A stretch of DNA of 64,000 nucleotides, taken from contig NC_080042.1 in assembly GCF_012489685.1 (NCBI RefSeq), positions 78,497,093 to 78,561,092 of the forward strand. The letters run 5' to 3'. A program made the position numbers and the translations under genes. Of the stretch, positions 1 to 12,500 are shown piece after piece. Position 1 is the first letter of the stretch. Each line of letters begins with the position of its first letter. Source of the stretch: Lotus japonicus. Taxonomy: Eukaryota > Streptophyta > Magnoliopsida > Fabales > Fabaceae. The notes beneath the pieces are model-generated. The model had not been told where the DNA came from, did not search any database, and worked only from the letters and a program-made list of their open reading frames with translations.

Positions 1-104
1 TGTCTTTCCAAAAAAAAATTAATCAACGCTAACTGATCATAACTTTTTTTCAAAGGTTAAAAGCTTTGTGGCCAACCATGACCAACATTGAGTTTGTGAT
101 ACAG

Positions 105-335
105 CTAGTACAGTGAATCTTTAAAGTGAAAATGATAAGGAATTTGGAATGGGGTTCCAAGCCTTTGGTATGTAGCCGCTAACAAAGAATCTCTAACTTT
201 GTGAAGACCTCTTTCTTTTGCTTTTATCTCTAGTAGTGCCTCAGAAGCTGCAAATAAGGAGTGAAGCACAATCCCCACATCCCTTTTCATGAAATGAAAT
301 GGCCTAAACACATTTAAGTATTCAATTCTTCTCAC
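105..335 (-). other. possible terminal exon or gene fragment, product not recognised
   Basis: An open frame of about 76 codons on the minus strand ends in TAG at 105. Its first codon is GTG, so it is not a gene start, but a plausible splice acceptor (T-rich run then TGAG) lies just upstream, so it could be a last exon. The amino-acid composition is protein-like, with phrases such as FHFMKRDVGIVLHSLFAASE. I do not recognise the family and find no partner exons between 336 and 1964. It may be a remnant of a gene cut by the window edge or a chance frame. Confidence 0.2.
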
Positions 336-1964
336 AAGGAAAACACATATACTTTAAAACTACGTATCTAATAATTATTAGTTTCTTCACAATAATAAAA
401 ATTTAATTACTTTTACATCAAGCATATTATTTTAATAAGTATTAACATAGACATACAACATATGACATCTTAGGACCTATTTGGTTTGTCCATTTTCAAT
501 TTTCATTTCAAAGAAAATAAAAATAAAGGTAAAAATATGTTTGGGTGATATTTAGAAAATATTTTTAATTTTTTTTTAAAATATGATCAAAATAGAAAAT
601 AAGAAAAACTTGTTTTCAATGAATACGAGGTGCTACCATCATCGTTACCACACCACCACTGCCACATGGATGAGTTCTGCCGTGAAGAAGTTGGTGTCGT
701 TTATTGTGAACATCAAGCATGTCACAACATCTATCTACCTCAATCAATTGGTGAAGGTTAGAAAACTCAAGACAATTTTGACTTTAAGTTTCCTTTGAGC
801 AAAGCTGAATTTGCTTGCTTTTAACTGAATGTTTGATTTTAAGTTAAACCCAACTGAACCCCAACAAAAGTACAACGCATTACAAAATCTCATAACGCAC
901 ATTCTCGAATTTCAATCTAGCTAATGTGATTTACAACTAAACATGCTTTAAAATGTCTTCCCTACAAATTCAACCATAAACCAATGAATTACATCTGACT
1001 GAATTTTAAGATATTATTTGAGTAAACTTTCTCATAACACCACTTTCTCGTAGATTTTTCCACTTTTCTCACCCAACTCATGACTATTGAGTGTTTTCTA
1101 ATACTTCATCTGTTAATTAATATATGTCACTTTAAGATTTTGACACATCTATTAAGAGTAGTATTGATGTTATTGTTTCAATTAAAATTATTACCTGACT
1201 TCCTTATATACCCTTTATCTTTTTTACGAATTCTAACTCTTCAATTTTTCTTATCTCTCTTAAAATTATAAAAGTGATAGATAAATAGGAAAAAAAGAGA
1301 GATAGATTTATAGGATATATAGGAACAAATTACAAAGGGAGTATTGCGAACAATCGATGCCCCTCATCTTGGATGGAGACCCTTCTATTTATTTCTTATT
1401 TTCCTTTAACATTAATTCTGCACTAAATTTACCTTTTCACCAATCTAAAATTTCCCTATGAATATCTCAAATATACTAAACTATGAAATAAAAATGAACT
1501 TCGGGACTAAAGTTTTTCGAGTACTGATACCATCATGCTTTGGCCTTCCAAAATAGCAGTGTTCATAGGACACTTGATACCCCTCTTCTTTCTGCAGCAA
1601 CAACTCATGCGTGAAGGAACATAGGGAAATGAAGTTAATGCAGAAAAAACTTATTCTGCTTCTGCGCCTGTGCGCCATTTTGCTCCTATGATGTTACAAA
1701 ATTTACAAACCATTGATTTGTTCCTTCACCAATTGTTGTTTCTGCATTTCCCAACTATAACTCTACATGTGATATACCTGGGGGGATGGATCAAAAAGTG
1801 GGGCAAAACAACAAACCAATAGGCACAACAGTCTTCATGATACCAAAGTAACCCCCCAAAACAAACCCTTCAAAGAAAGGGCGTATTTACAGAGATATAT
1901 TATGACCATAGAACTTGCCTAGCCTAGCTGTGCTTCGATCTTTTTTTACTTACAACCTCTTTTG
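336..1964. other. non-coding spacer and 3' flank of the GALT gene
   Basis: AT-rich sequence with no gene I can support. The part adjoining 1964 should contain the 3' UTR and polyadenylation region of the galactosyltransferase gene on the minus strand. A degraded Stowaway-like repeat lies around 1104-1346. Confidence 0.5.
1104..1346. repeat. degraded Stowaway-like MITE
   Basis: The left end reads TACTTCATCTGTTAATTAAT and the right end runs through GGAACAAATTACAAAGGGAGTA. These are worn versions of the CTCCCTCCGTTCC-type termini seen intact at 25433-25708. TA is present at both edges. The call rests on end similarity only. Confidence 0.4.
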
Positions 1965-4900
1965 TCATCTCATGTTGCAACATAGTGGTCTCACTTGATG
2001 TTGCAATTTATCCCACATGCAGGTCATCTGTCGCGGAGATTGGTAATGAGCGGTGTAGTAATCTTCAATGCACCCAAATTGGCAGAACTTCAAGCTGTGC
2101 ACATACTCTACTTGTCTTGACATGTTGAACTGCTCCACCCACATTCCCATGCTCACATCCTCCATTTTAAATAACTGCACCGCATTGAAATTGGTTAAAC
2201 TAATATCCAACACCGTCCGGTCCTTAAATATATGCATAAACTAGAATATGTTATCAGTGTGTGTTTGGAAAACTGATTAGTTTTCATACTGAGGAGAGAA
2301 GTGATTCTGATAGTAATTAGTAAATTAGTAACTACTTCTTGTAGCTTTGGTGGGAGGGAAGTGATTATGAAATATTTCAGCATGAAACCAAACATACTGA
2401 TAATCATATGCATGAATTCGTGAACATACAACAAAGCACATTGAGAGGTAGAGACCATAGACAGAATAGGAAAAAAGGGACAATGAATTGCAGACATACT
2501 TTTAATCTGCGCTTCTCAAATTCAGATACAATGAACTGAGCAATATCAGATGAGACTATATAACCTGGACCATTAGCATAGGTAGGATACTCTTCCTCTA
2601 CCCATTCCTGAAATTTATGGGAAAAAGTTGGGAAAAAAAGTCAGCAACTTTTACAGAGAACATGAGATGACTTCTGAGTCTCATAAACGAAACTAAAACA
2701 CCAACACCAACACCAACACCAAGACAATGAATGACAATGTCATCAATATTCAATATTATTGCATAGAATTTCCAAAAGCCTGTAACTTTAGCTCATTCAA
2801 TCGAAGCCATATTATGTGAAACTCTGCCGCTCAGGCCTGAATGGAGAATTCAGTTAAGTATATGTTCTGTAATAATCCAATCAGAATATCCCAGCACACA
2901 CTAAAAATAAATTACAGTACTTAAGATAATGATGTACAATTCAAATGAGTCAACTAACAAAACTCGTCTGACAACAAATGGCAAATGACATGACTTATAC
3001 TATTAATTAAAGCCGAATACCTCTAAACTGATTTTATACAAAGATATTTGAGCACTAACAAATTTTTCAAATGCTAACAATAAACCTAAAATCAGTCATA
3101 GAAAGTTCAAATCCAAGTACACAGCATGGAGAAGTAGAAAACGCAAAATTAGTTAGATTACAACCACCACAATTACAGCATCTCATGACATTTACAGCCA
3201 TGCACTACTAAAAAAACCAATCGAAGCAAGTATTTAAAACCTAGAAACCACATGAGAAGTGCATCAAAATCCAACAACATATGATAAGCAACACAGGCAT
3301 CAAAAGAAAATTAAAAGCAACTGAGCAGTCCCAAATGCAGAGAAACCCAAAAAGTAAAATCGTACCTCATAAGTTACAGCCCATTTTCCATGTCGAAGAG
3401 GCCTATGGTGGTAATTCATATTTCCCATGTAAAGACTTTTATCACTTTGAACTTGTCTTGCTTCGCTTATGATAGAATCCACTCTGACAAATGTGTCATC
3501 ATCACACTTCATAATATACTTAGCAGCAACTGCTCGAATCTGCAACAAAGTGTGTCAATAACAACCAACAATATTGCAAGATCAAAGGGTGCGTGAAATT
3601 TTGAAATGTATATATATATATACAAAAAGCAACAATTTGCCTCTCCTATCACTTACCCCGTATTCACAGATAGCTATAGTTTTCAACACAACAAGGTCAT
3701 AATGATCCATGTAAGGGACCATAATAATATCACCAAAATACTCTGCTTCTTTCTTTATATCCACATTCATATCCTTCCTTCCATGCTATCATACGAGAAA
3801 TAGAAAAAAGTAAGATAAAAACCATTATGCATTCGTTGATTATTTTCATCATAATTTGTGGGTAGGAGAATGCAGTCACTCTTACCAAGGCAACAAAAAA
3901 CCGAGCCACAACATTTGAAGATTTGATTAGCTTATGTTGCATCCAGGACTTCCTCACTGCCATCCTTTCAGCAAAATGGTTTCCAGCAGAAAGGATGCCA
4001 ATGAAAAGCTCCACATTCACATTGAGAAGAGGAGGAGCTTTCCACTGAGGAAGCAATTCAAGATGCATCTGCGGAGCGAAGCTAGGATGTGAAGAAGGTA
4101 AGGAAGCAGCGAATATGGAGTGCACATCAACATCCCCATTTATGGACAGTCCAGTAGCATCCTCAAGAGTAAAGCCCTGTGAAATATGAATATAACATAA
4201 ACACTAAAGAAATTCCTGCATTCATACAGCAGAAAGAGATATGATAAGTGTACCCACGGTGCGATAGGGAAAGGATGTCACATGCCTCCCATCCACACTA
4301 ACATGGTAGCCTTCTAAGCCAGCACTTATGGTCAGAACAAACAATTTCCCCTCTGCAAAAGGATATGGCCAGTCCACAGTCACCTTCTTTTTTCGCCCAA
4401 TCAGTCTGTTCAACCACCATGTTGCCTTCCACTCTTCAGAATGATTATCATCGTCTCGAATCCACTTTTCACATTTAACCTGCCCATCAACTTCATAACA
4501 TCAAAGCAAATCAGCAAAGACAAACAATGTCGCTTGGAACAAGAAGAAAAAAAAGCATACAAAATGTACAGATTCAACAAAGAGAATGAAAATGATAATG
4601 ACGGAGTGCAATTTGACCATATTTGGATCAGCTTCTTTTTTTCTCAGGACTTAATTCTGGCACCCAAAAACTACTGAAAGAAGCTTCCTCCCACAATTGA
4701 TTCTGGATTTAGAATCAATAATTGTAGAAGAATTTGCAATCATGCACACTTTAAAAAGTTAGACCTTTGAGATAGTAGTTATGGCAGTCAATCATCGTTT
4801 GAGATCATACAAAAGTTGGATCAAAATTAAATCCTTTTTTCTCTTTCCTAACTCACAGTCACAGCACAGAACAGAAAGTGAAATGTAGACTATACAAACC

Positions 4901-5861
4901 AAGTTCATGGAACTTAAGAACTACAATGCATATCTGCAAAGAGAGTCCCCATTGTCATCTACAATGAAACCCCCTAAAATAAACTTCCAACCCCCATAAA
5001 TCAACTAATAGAATCTCTACATCATTTATCCTGAACACAATTGAAAAAACAAACACAAAAACATGATCATGCAATGAACAAACACTCACCAGTTTCCTCA
5101 TCCGCACGAGACTTCCACCCATCACACCTAAGAGCAGAACCCCACTGCATCCTATAGCAAGTGTTTTGCTCAATCACAGGCTTCCCACTCCAATCCCCTT
5201 TCAACCTCGGATTAAAATGCAGTATCCTTGGCGGCTCCTCCTTATCCACAGCCTTCAACCCCTGCAACTCCAACATGAACTGCGACACCATCACCGCTTC
5301 ATCTCCATCCCTCACCACCGCTATCTTAGGATCACGCTCCGCATGAGCCCACCGCGGAGTCCCCACAACAGTCACATGAGACCAAAGGGTCAACCCACAA
5401 GGCAACACCATCACCCCTTTGAACTTCTCACGAAACTCAAACCCAGAAAGCGTAACAGAATTCAGACACGAATCAGAACCATTCTCAGACTTCAACTTGG
5501 AAGAAAACATCTCAACCTTCCCACTCTCCACCTCACTCCAAAGCTTCTTCCCTGCAAGCCATGCGTGACTAGCCACCTTGTGAAGTTCAGAGTCCCCTGA
5601 GAAGGTTCCATTGAAGCTCAAGGTGGAAACCACAGAAGCTTCAATTTGGTGGTTCTCTTCTAGCAACAGTGGCACTGTCACTGGCAATGCATCAGTGAGA
5701 AGCCCCAAAGCACTGTTCTCAGAGGCTAATCCAGCTCTGAAAGCAAGAGGGATTTCAAAGGTCATGAAGAGCATGTAGAGAAGCATCACCACCATGAAAA
5801 TTTGAACCAGTGTGAGCCTGTTGGGTAGCCCAAATGGGTCTAGCTTGATACCCCTCTTCAT
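1965..5861 (-). CDS. hydroxyproline O-galactosyltransferase, GALT2-6 type (GT31, with galectin domain)
   Basis: Seven exons: complement(1965-2174, 2500-2607, 3366-3539, 3657-3785, 3886-4176, 4258-4490, 5090-5861), closing in phase to 638 aa. This family adds the first galactose to hydroxyproline of arabinogalactan proteins in the Golgi. The protein starts with a short basic cytosolic tail and a single membrane anchor at about residues 16-36, as in a type II Golgi enzyme. A galectin-like lectin domain follows (about 150-350), then the GT31 catalytic domain (about 375-600). The catalytic domain has a DDD metal-binding motif at 488-490 and an EDVSMG motif at 574-579. I chose ATG 5861 because the longer frame opens only with GTG and TTG codons. 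Exon 2 starts at 4490, restoring the family phrase DGQVKCEKW; the later AG at 4480 would give an immediate stop. Family assignment is firm, the exact paralogue is not. Confidence 0.93.
2251..2403. repeat. MITE-like inverted repeat in GALT intron 6
   Basis: TTATCAGTGTGTGTTTGG at the left faces CCAAACATACTGATAA at the right, an imperfect terminal inverted repeat around about 120 bp. It lies wholly within the intron between exons 2500-2607 and 1965-2174. I cannot define a convincing target duplication, so the family is unassigned. Confidence 0.4.
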
Positions 5862-5888
5862 CTTCTTCAAGTTTTCTGCTTCCAACAC

Positions 5889-6024
5889 CCCAAAGTTTCA
5901 AGCTTTGTCACCACCCAGTGGAATAGAATCAATGGGGTGTGGTGTGGTGGGGTTTTCAGGTTTCAACTTCCCCAAAGATTCAAGCTTTTTCACCACCTAG
6001 TGGCACAGAATCAATGGGGTGGGG
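5889..6024. repeat. diverged tandem duplication in the GALT 5' leader
   Basis: A block of about 53 bp at 5889-5942 is repeated at 5972-6024, 83 bp downstream. Both copies contain AGAATCAATGGGGTG and a TTCAAGCTTT core. It lies immediately 5' of the GALT start codon, so it probably belongs to the leader or core promoter. Effect unknown. Confidence 0.6.
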
Positions 6025-6202
6025 TTGTTTTTTTCTGGGTTTGTTGAACAAAGTTGGAAGCTTTTGTTGAATGTTAACCCTTGAAGGGGGAATGCACCTG
6101 GGGCAAAATAGTGGAAAAAGCTTGCTTCTTCCACTCACACGAATCAATGCATAGAAGAGAGGAAAAAAAAGAATGAAAGCTTGCTGTGTGTCTTTTATTT
6201 TA

Positions 6203-7756
6203 GGGTTAATCATCTAATAGGTCCCTGTCTTTGTCTCGCCGTCAGAAATTAGTCCCTCCCCGGAAAATTTGCAAATCTGGGTCCTCTTATTTGTAAAGTG
6301 TGTGGAGCAGGTCCTCGCCGGAGGCCGGAGCTCCGGCGAGTGATGAATTGACATGTTGACTGGATAAATGAGGCTGACGTGTCAAGGAAAAAAAATTAAA
6401 AAATTAAAAAAATTTACAAATCAGTTATATTTATTTAATTGACCCCTAATTAACCCTAAAAACTAACTAGTCCTAATTAACTTACTAACACTAATATGAT
6501 TAACAAAGATTGTTTCCCCCAATTAGAAAACCTAATTTCCTAATTCCTGTAGAACCCAGAAATTCATTTCCTCCTCCTTCATCTTTTTATTCTTCTTCTT
6601 CATCATCACCAAAGGACCCATGAAAACCCAAACACCATCTGCAACCCCCACCCCAACACCACCTTCTTATTCTTCTTCTAAAGGCAGTGATTGTTTGTGA
6701 GAGAAAAAGGAAAAAGAGGAAGGAAATGGCGATGCCCTTCAAATCCTTGCGTCGCCGCTGCAAGTCAACTTCTGCCGCCCTCGCGCCGCCGTGTCACCGC
6801 TCCTCTCCTCAGCCGCGTCGCACACGCTCCAGGTGCAGATCCAGCCACACCAACGCCCCACAGCCGAGCCGCGTCGCACATGCTCCGCGTTTCCAGATCC
6901 GGGTTGCCAAACAACCCAGATCCGACCCGCAACCTAGGTGGGGGTTGAAGCCAATATGTTTGCAGATTTGGAGTGGTGCTTGAGGCGGAGGTGTGGTAGC
7001 TTTTGGAGTTTCGGTTGCAGGTTGGGTTGGGTTGGGGATGGGGGTTTCGGTTGGGAGAAGGAGAAGGAGAAGGAGAAGATGATGTTGCTGTTTTGTTGTG
7101 TTTCTTCTTGTCTGTGTTGCAACTACTACTTATGTTCTGCTACCTCCATTTTTGTCTGTATTGCAAATACCAAACGTTGCAGGCAGTGGGGAAAATAAGA
7201 GGAAATGAAAGAAGATATGTGCTACAGTGAGGAGGAGGAACAAAACCACCACCATTTCTGGGTTTCTTGGCCACCACCAGCACTTATGGGTTTCTTTTTC
7301 TTGTTCTGTTTATGTTTGGGGCGGTTATGGTGGGGATGAGGTTTTGTTTTCTGGATTTTGATTATTTATGGACTTAGTTATGATGATGAAGACCCTGGGA
7401 AATTAGATTTGGTGTTTTTGGGATTTTATTGTTTATTGTTGGGGTTATAATTTTTTGAAGAAGATGATGAAGAAAATGAAGATGAGTAATTTATTTTGTT
7501 AATTGATTATATTTTTTAATTTAATTTATTTTTCTGATGTGTAATTTATTTTTTATTTTTTATTTATTTTTAAAATCCACGTAAGTATTATTATCCCAGT
7601 CAGCATGTCTATTCATCACTCGCCGGAGCTCCGGGCTCCGGCGAGGACCTGCTCCAGACATATTGCAAACGAGGGGACCCAGATTTGCAAATTTTCCGGG
7701 GAGGGACTAATTTCAGACGGCGAGACAAAGACAAGGACCTATTAGATGATTAACCC
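6203..7756. mobile_element. non-autonomous Mutator-like element (MULE) with GC-rich internal sequence
   Basis: The element starts GGGTTAATCATCTAATAGG and ends in the inverted copy ATTAGATGATTAACCC. The terminal inverted repeats run for about 175 bp (to about 6379 on the left, from about 7578 on the right), with only scattered mismatches. The 9-bp sequence TTTATTTTA directly precedes (6194-6202) and follows (7757-7765) the element. A 9-bp target duplication with long TIRs is the Mutator signature. No transposase is visible. The interior, especially 6720-6980, is GC-rich and holds short open frames without recognisable domains. That composition is reminiscent of Pack-MULEs, which carry host gene fragments. 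It sits about 340 bp upstream of the GALT start codon. Confidence 0.85.
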
Positions 7757-7765
7757 TTTATTTTA

Positions 7766-9596
7766 TTTTATTAACCTCCGATACCCGTCAGTCGGTCACC
7801 ATTTAGATGTCGTTAGATTCGTGATCCAGTACGGTTAAAACTTATCATCCCTCCTCTAGAGTGTACTCTGTGAGAATCAAAGTCGAGAGTTCTCCCCACA
7901 TACTTTACCTGAGTTGTCAACTGAGTTATCTATCTTTCGTAGCTTAGCTTGGTGTGTGTCTTTGTGTAAAGGTTGAGATTTTGTTAATTAATTTGAGATT
8001 AATGTTAATTATGATTATGATTTGATTAGAAATGGAATGGTGAGGGAAAGTAGGAAACAAAATTACAAAACTTGCTATTTACATGGGTAGGAGAATTGGA
8101 GATGGAGGTTGCATAATTTTCCATTACTTCAAGTTGGAATGTGAAAATGACATCGTGAGAAGGAGTTGTGGGGCCACACAGCATTACAGCACTTGCGGTT
8201 GATGCAGACATGGATTCCATAATCAGAATCTTTTTTCCTTTATTTAATTTAATCAACTATTAAAATTAAAATAGAATTTTACTGTAATTGAATTATTGAA
8301 ATAGAGTTTACTAGGGGCGACTGATTCAGACAAGTTCAAAAATGCATTTATTTTTATGTAATGAAAAATAATTTGTTTTGACTTTTTTGCCTAACATTTT
8401 TATGGATGTATTAAGAAATTATTTTTTATGCTATATTCATTGTCCGGTTTTATTACTAGTATATTCATTGATTCAATTTCTATTTTATCTCAAATCCGCA
8501 CTAACTCCTCCCACGAGCTTTTATTATTAGGCTATAAATAGATATATAAGTCAATTGTAATTAATTATCTTAAAGAGGTAGTAGTACATATTTTCTTCTT
8601 CTCTCTGTTCATTTCATCTTACTATTTATCTCCATTTGTGGGGCCACACAGCATTACATGTGCTACTTAAAAATGACCTATAATCAAATGTAGAAAGTAC
8701 ACATATTTTTTGACGTCAAAGTCTCTTAACTATCAAAATAATAAATACATTTTTACTAAAAATAATCAAAATATCAATTCATAGTTCCCATGAAAAAAGT
8801 GAGAGAGAACTTTACTTGTGGCATGAAAAGCTTCTCTAATGAGCTACCTGGGTACACGTGGTCATGAATCACACACCTCAGATCCTCAGGTTGCCACATG
8901 GGTCGGTGGTCAACTTTTTGTTATTCTTTTTCTAGGAATATAGTTTCTTCTCATCATAGTTTTTTTTATAAATATATGTGAGTAAAGGAGGTTTTCTAAG
9001 GAATATGGTTTTTAAACCCAAAACAATGTAATCTCATAGCAATCTAAAAGCACTAGTAATGTATACAATAATGTATAAGTCAACAAAATATCAAGTTGCT
9101 TATTCTGTCCCCGGATCAAACTTTTGATCATTACACATTGCATATAAGAATGAAACATATATTATGATATATCCCACGACGATAATTATAAGAATGAAAC
9201 ATATATTATGAAACACTTTTCTCCTCTTATTTTTTCAACCCTTGGATGTATCAAAGGGTTACCATTTAATGTATAGTTATTTTTTAGGTGCTTTATTGTG
9301 GTAAATTATCTTAGCCACATGATGCATCTGACGGTCCAAATCACTGCTGGAGGGGCTGGACAGATTTGGAGTGCTTGAGAGGATCCGTATTATGCGTATG
9401 CTTGGAAATGAAATGGCTGCACCACATGTTATGGTTGTCGCACTTTTCTTCTTCTGTCTCACATACACTAACATTTCCTATCAATCATATCAATGAATCT
9501 CACTCTCTTTATCATCACTTTCATTTCATCAATGATTCCTTCATAGGAGGCAATTGAATTGATTTCAACATTTGCATTGCCTTGGAGACGAAGATA
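7766..9596. other. intergenic spacer and EXO84B-like upstream region
   Basis: No gene supported. A 23-bp sequence containing GGGGCCACACAGCATTACA occurs at 8166-8188 and 8636-8658. A 46-bp spaced direct repeat with the core AAGAATGAAACATATATTAT lies at about 9143-9212. The last few hundred bases should contain the promoter and leader of the exocyst gene. Confidence 0.5.
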
Positions 9597-12500
9597 ATGG
9601 ATCAGTCACCATTCACCACTCCAAGAGGGTCTATCTCATCAAGCGTAGGAGACCCTTTAGAATTGGAGGTCAATCTCACACTCAGCGAAAAGCTCAAGGT
9701 TTTCAAAAGCTCCACCTTTGATCCCAATGCCTATGTCGCCTCCAAATCCCGCAGCATGAACGAGAAGGTCCCTCTCTCACACATTCTATAAATTTCATTT
9801 CATGTTTCCATGCAAATCGGATAAATCAACATTTTTTTTATGATTGATCATGAAATTGTTGTTGTGCTTATAAGCAACATTCATACATAAAAAACATTTA
9901 ATATGTCAACTATGTTAGATGTTAGTTCTTAACATCCCGTTATTTGAGCTTATCTTATAGCATAAATGGTTATGCAAGTGTACCTGAGAGTTTATGTAAT
10001 TACTTATGAGTTATGACTAACCTATAAGTTGTTTTGAGTTTGTTTTCATGACGTGTTAATCTTAGCTTGCGAAGAAGAGTTCATGCTTATCTATAACCTT
10101 TGTTCAGAGAGTTTCTCAAATTAGTTTATGAATAAGCGTTTATGCGATAAATGCTTATCCCATGAGCAGCGCTTTAATTAAGCTATTTGCCTAAATACAC
10201 TCATAATCCTAGAGGCATCAATTAAAAAATAAAAAGGTTCATCCTAGCAAAAGGTGCAGGAGAAGACTGGTTTCAGTAATTCTAACTCTCAAGAATTCAA
10301 CTAATTTTGCTTGTTTTAAAAGTATAAATATGAATCATGATTTTGATTTCAATGCCAATGTGTTAGGCAGTGCCAAGTGCCAACTCTTGGTAAATGTCAG
10401 GTGGTTATGGAAGTTCTACTGAGTTTTTTCCGTTTGATTGAAGAAAACCTTATGCCTTATTTAATCCATATTTGTAATGTTTACAGGAGATAAGACACTT
10501 GTGTGCTTATCTTGTTGACCTGAAGAAGGCATCTGCAGAAGAAATGCGCAAAAGTGTTCTTGCTAATTACTCTGCCTTCATACGGTGAGTGTACACCCCA
10601 AAGTGTTTTTAGGGATTTATCAATCCAGCGTCTTCCGTTTCAGAAGCTCATTTGATAACAGATTGCATTATTTTGCACATCTCAAGTGGTTATATTATAT
10701 GAACTAGGAAGTTTAGAAACATGTACTTGTGACATAGTTCTGTCATCATTTAACTTCTGGGTGGGGATTTCTTAGGTATCCTTAGCTCCTTTCCCATGGT
10801 ATATTGCATGAAAATTGAGGCTAGAAGCTACCGGTATTAAGCTCATAGGATAGGAGCTTTCGTGTCGTCCTTAATGAGGAATGCATTCTGAAAATATTTG
10901 ACACTTATTCCTGGCACAGTTTCAGAAGAGAAAGTAGATGAGGAGAGGGAATAAGAAACTGAGCTGGCTTGGAATTCTGTTGAACAGCTTTTTTGTTCTG
11001 CTAATATAAAATTAGCTGTGAAAATTAGTTGGATGGAAGAGGAATATAGATTCTGTTATATTGGTTTAATATATAAGATAGGATACTGTGAAGAAATTAG
11101 GCAAAATGTTGACTAAGAGCTTTAATTCATCTAGTTACTTTTGTACAAGTAAGTTGGCTTTTATTCTTCTGGTTAACTTTGAAAGATATTATTCGTAGTT
11201 TCATACTATTTGAACACAGCATTGTCCCAGATCTAGTAACGAAGTGCATCCTGTTTGTTTGCATTTAACTATATGTATTTTCTATAGTTTAAGCTTAGAA
11301 ACTTCAGCTTCTATTTATGTGCAGTACATCCAAAGAGATTTCAGATCTTGAGGGGGAGCTTCTTTCCATGAGAAATCTTCTATCCACTCAGGCTGCTTTG
11401 GTTCATGGTGTAGCAGACGGGTGTCAGCTTAGTTCCTTGATGACTGGAAACGAAGATTCAGACATGGACAATATACTAAATGAGAAAACAGATATATCCA
11501 AGACAGAAAAATGGCTAATAGGATATCTAGAAACCCTTGAAGTTCTATTAGCAGAGAAAAGAGTGGATGAAGCAATGGCTGCCTTGGACGAAGGAGAAAA
11601 AATGGCGCAAGAAATTAGTGAAGGGAGGACAACCTTGAGTCCAAGTTTATTCAAGGCATTGCAAGATGCCATCACTGAACACAGACAAAAATTAGCTGGT
11701 CAGCTAGCAGAAACTCTCAGCCAGGCATCAACGCGAAGCGCAGAAATTCGCTCAACGGCATTAGCATTGAAAATTCTCGGGGACGGTCCCCGTGCTCATA
11801 CATTACTACTTAACTCTCACAAAGAAAAGTTGCAGCGTGGAATGCAGAGTATTCACTCCACCAGTTACGGCGGAGTTGGGGCATACACTTCTGCCCTTTC
11901 ACAGCTTGTTTTTTCAACCATTTCACAAGCAGCATCAGATTCTTTGACAGTGTTTGCCGAAGAAGAACCTGCATATACTTCTGAGCTAGTAAGCTGGGCA
12001 GTTACACAATCTGAGCATTTTGCTCTTCTCCTTAAGAAACGTATACTCGCATCAACAGCTGCCGCAGGAGGTTTGAGAATCGCGTCTGAATGTGTTCATG
12101 TTTGCTTGAATCACTGCCATCTGTTAGAGGCCAGTGGGATGGCCCTTTCCCCTGTCTTACTAAAACATTTTAAACCCTTTGTTGAGCAAGCACTGAACAC
12201 AAATTTGAAAAGAATTGAACAAAGTAGTGCTGCACTGGCTGCTGCAGATGATTGGTTGCTTGCTTTTGCACCAACCAGCAGGAGTTCAGGCCTACCTCCA
12301 ACCTCTTCCTATAGTAACTTAAGTTCATTCCAGCCAAAGCTTTCAAGCAGCGCTCACAAATTCAACACAATGGTGCAGGTGATTACTATTATGAGCCCAT
12401 TTGGTTCCTGTTAAAAAGTATGAAAATGGAAAATAACACATCTCGAGGCACTTTTTGTTGAAGTAGCAAGTAGCAACTTACTATTTCAACAAAAAGTGCA

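Noticed and set aside
4471..4480. Acceptor at 4480 for GALT exon 2
   Set aside because: Using it gives a TAA codon immediately after the junction. The acceptor before 4490 keeps the frame.
5166..5600. 144-codon plus-strand open frame
   Set aside because: It is the antisense shadow of GALT exon 1, rich in His/Pro/Arg, with no independent signals.
6687..7230. Small genes inside the Mutator-like element
   Set aside because: Several overlapping frames in different phases, low-complexity composition, no domains. Treated as element cargo.
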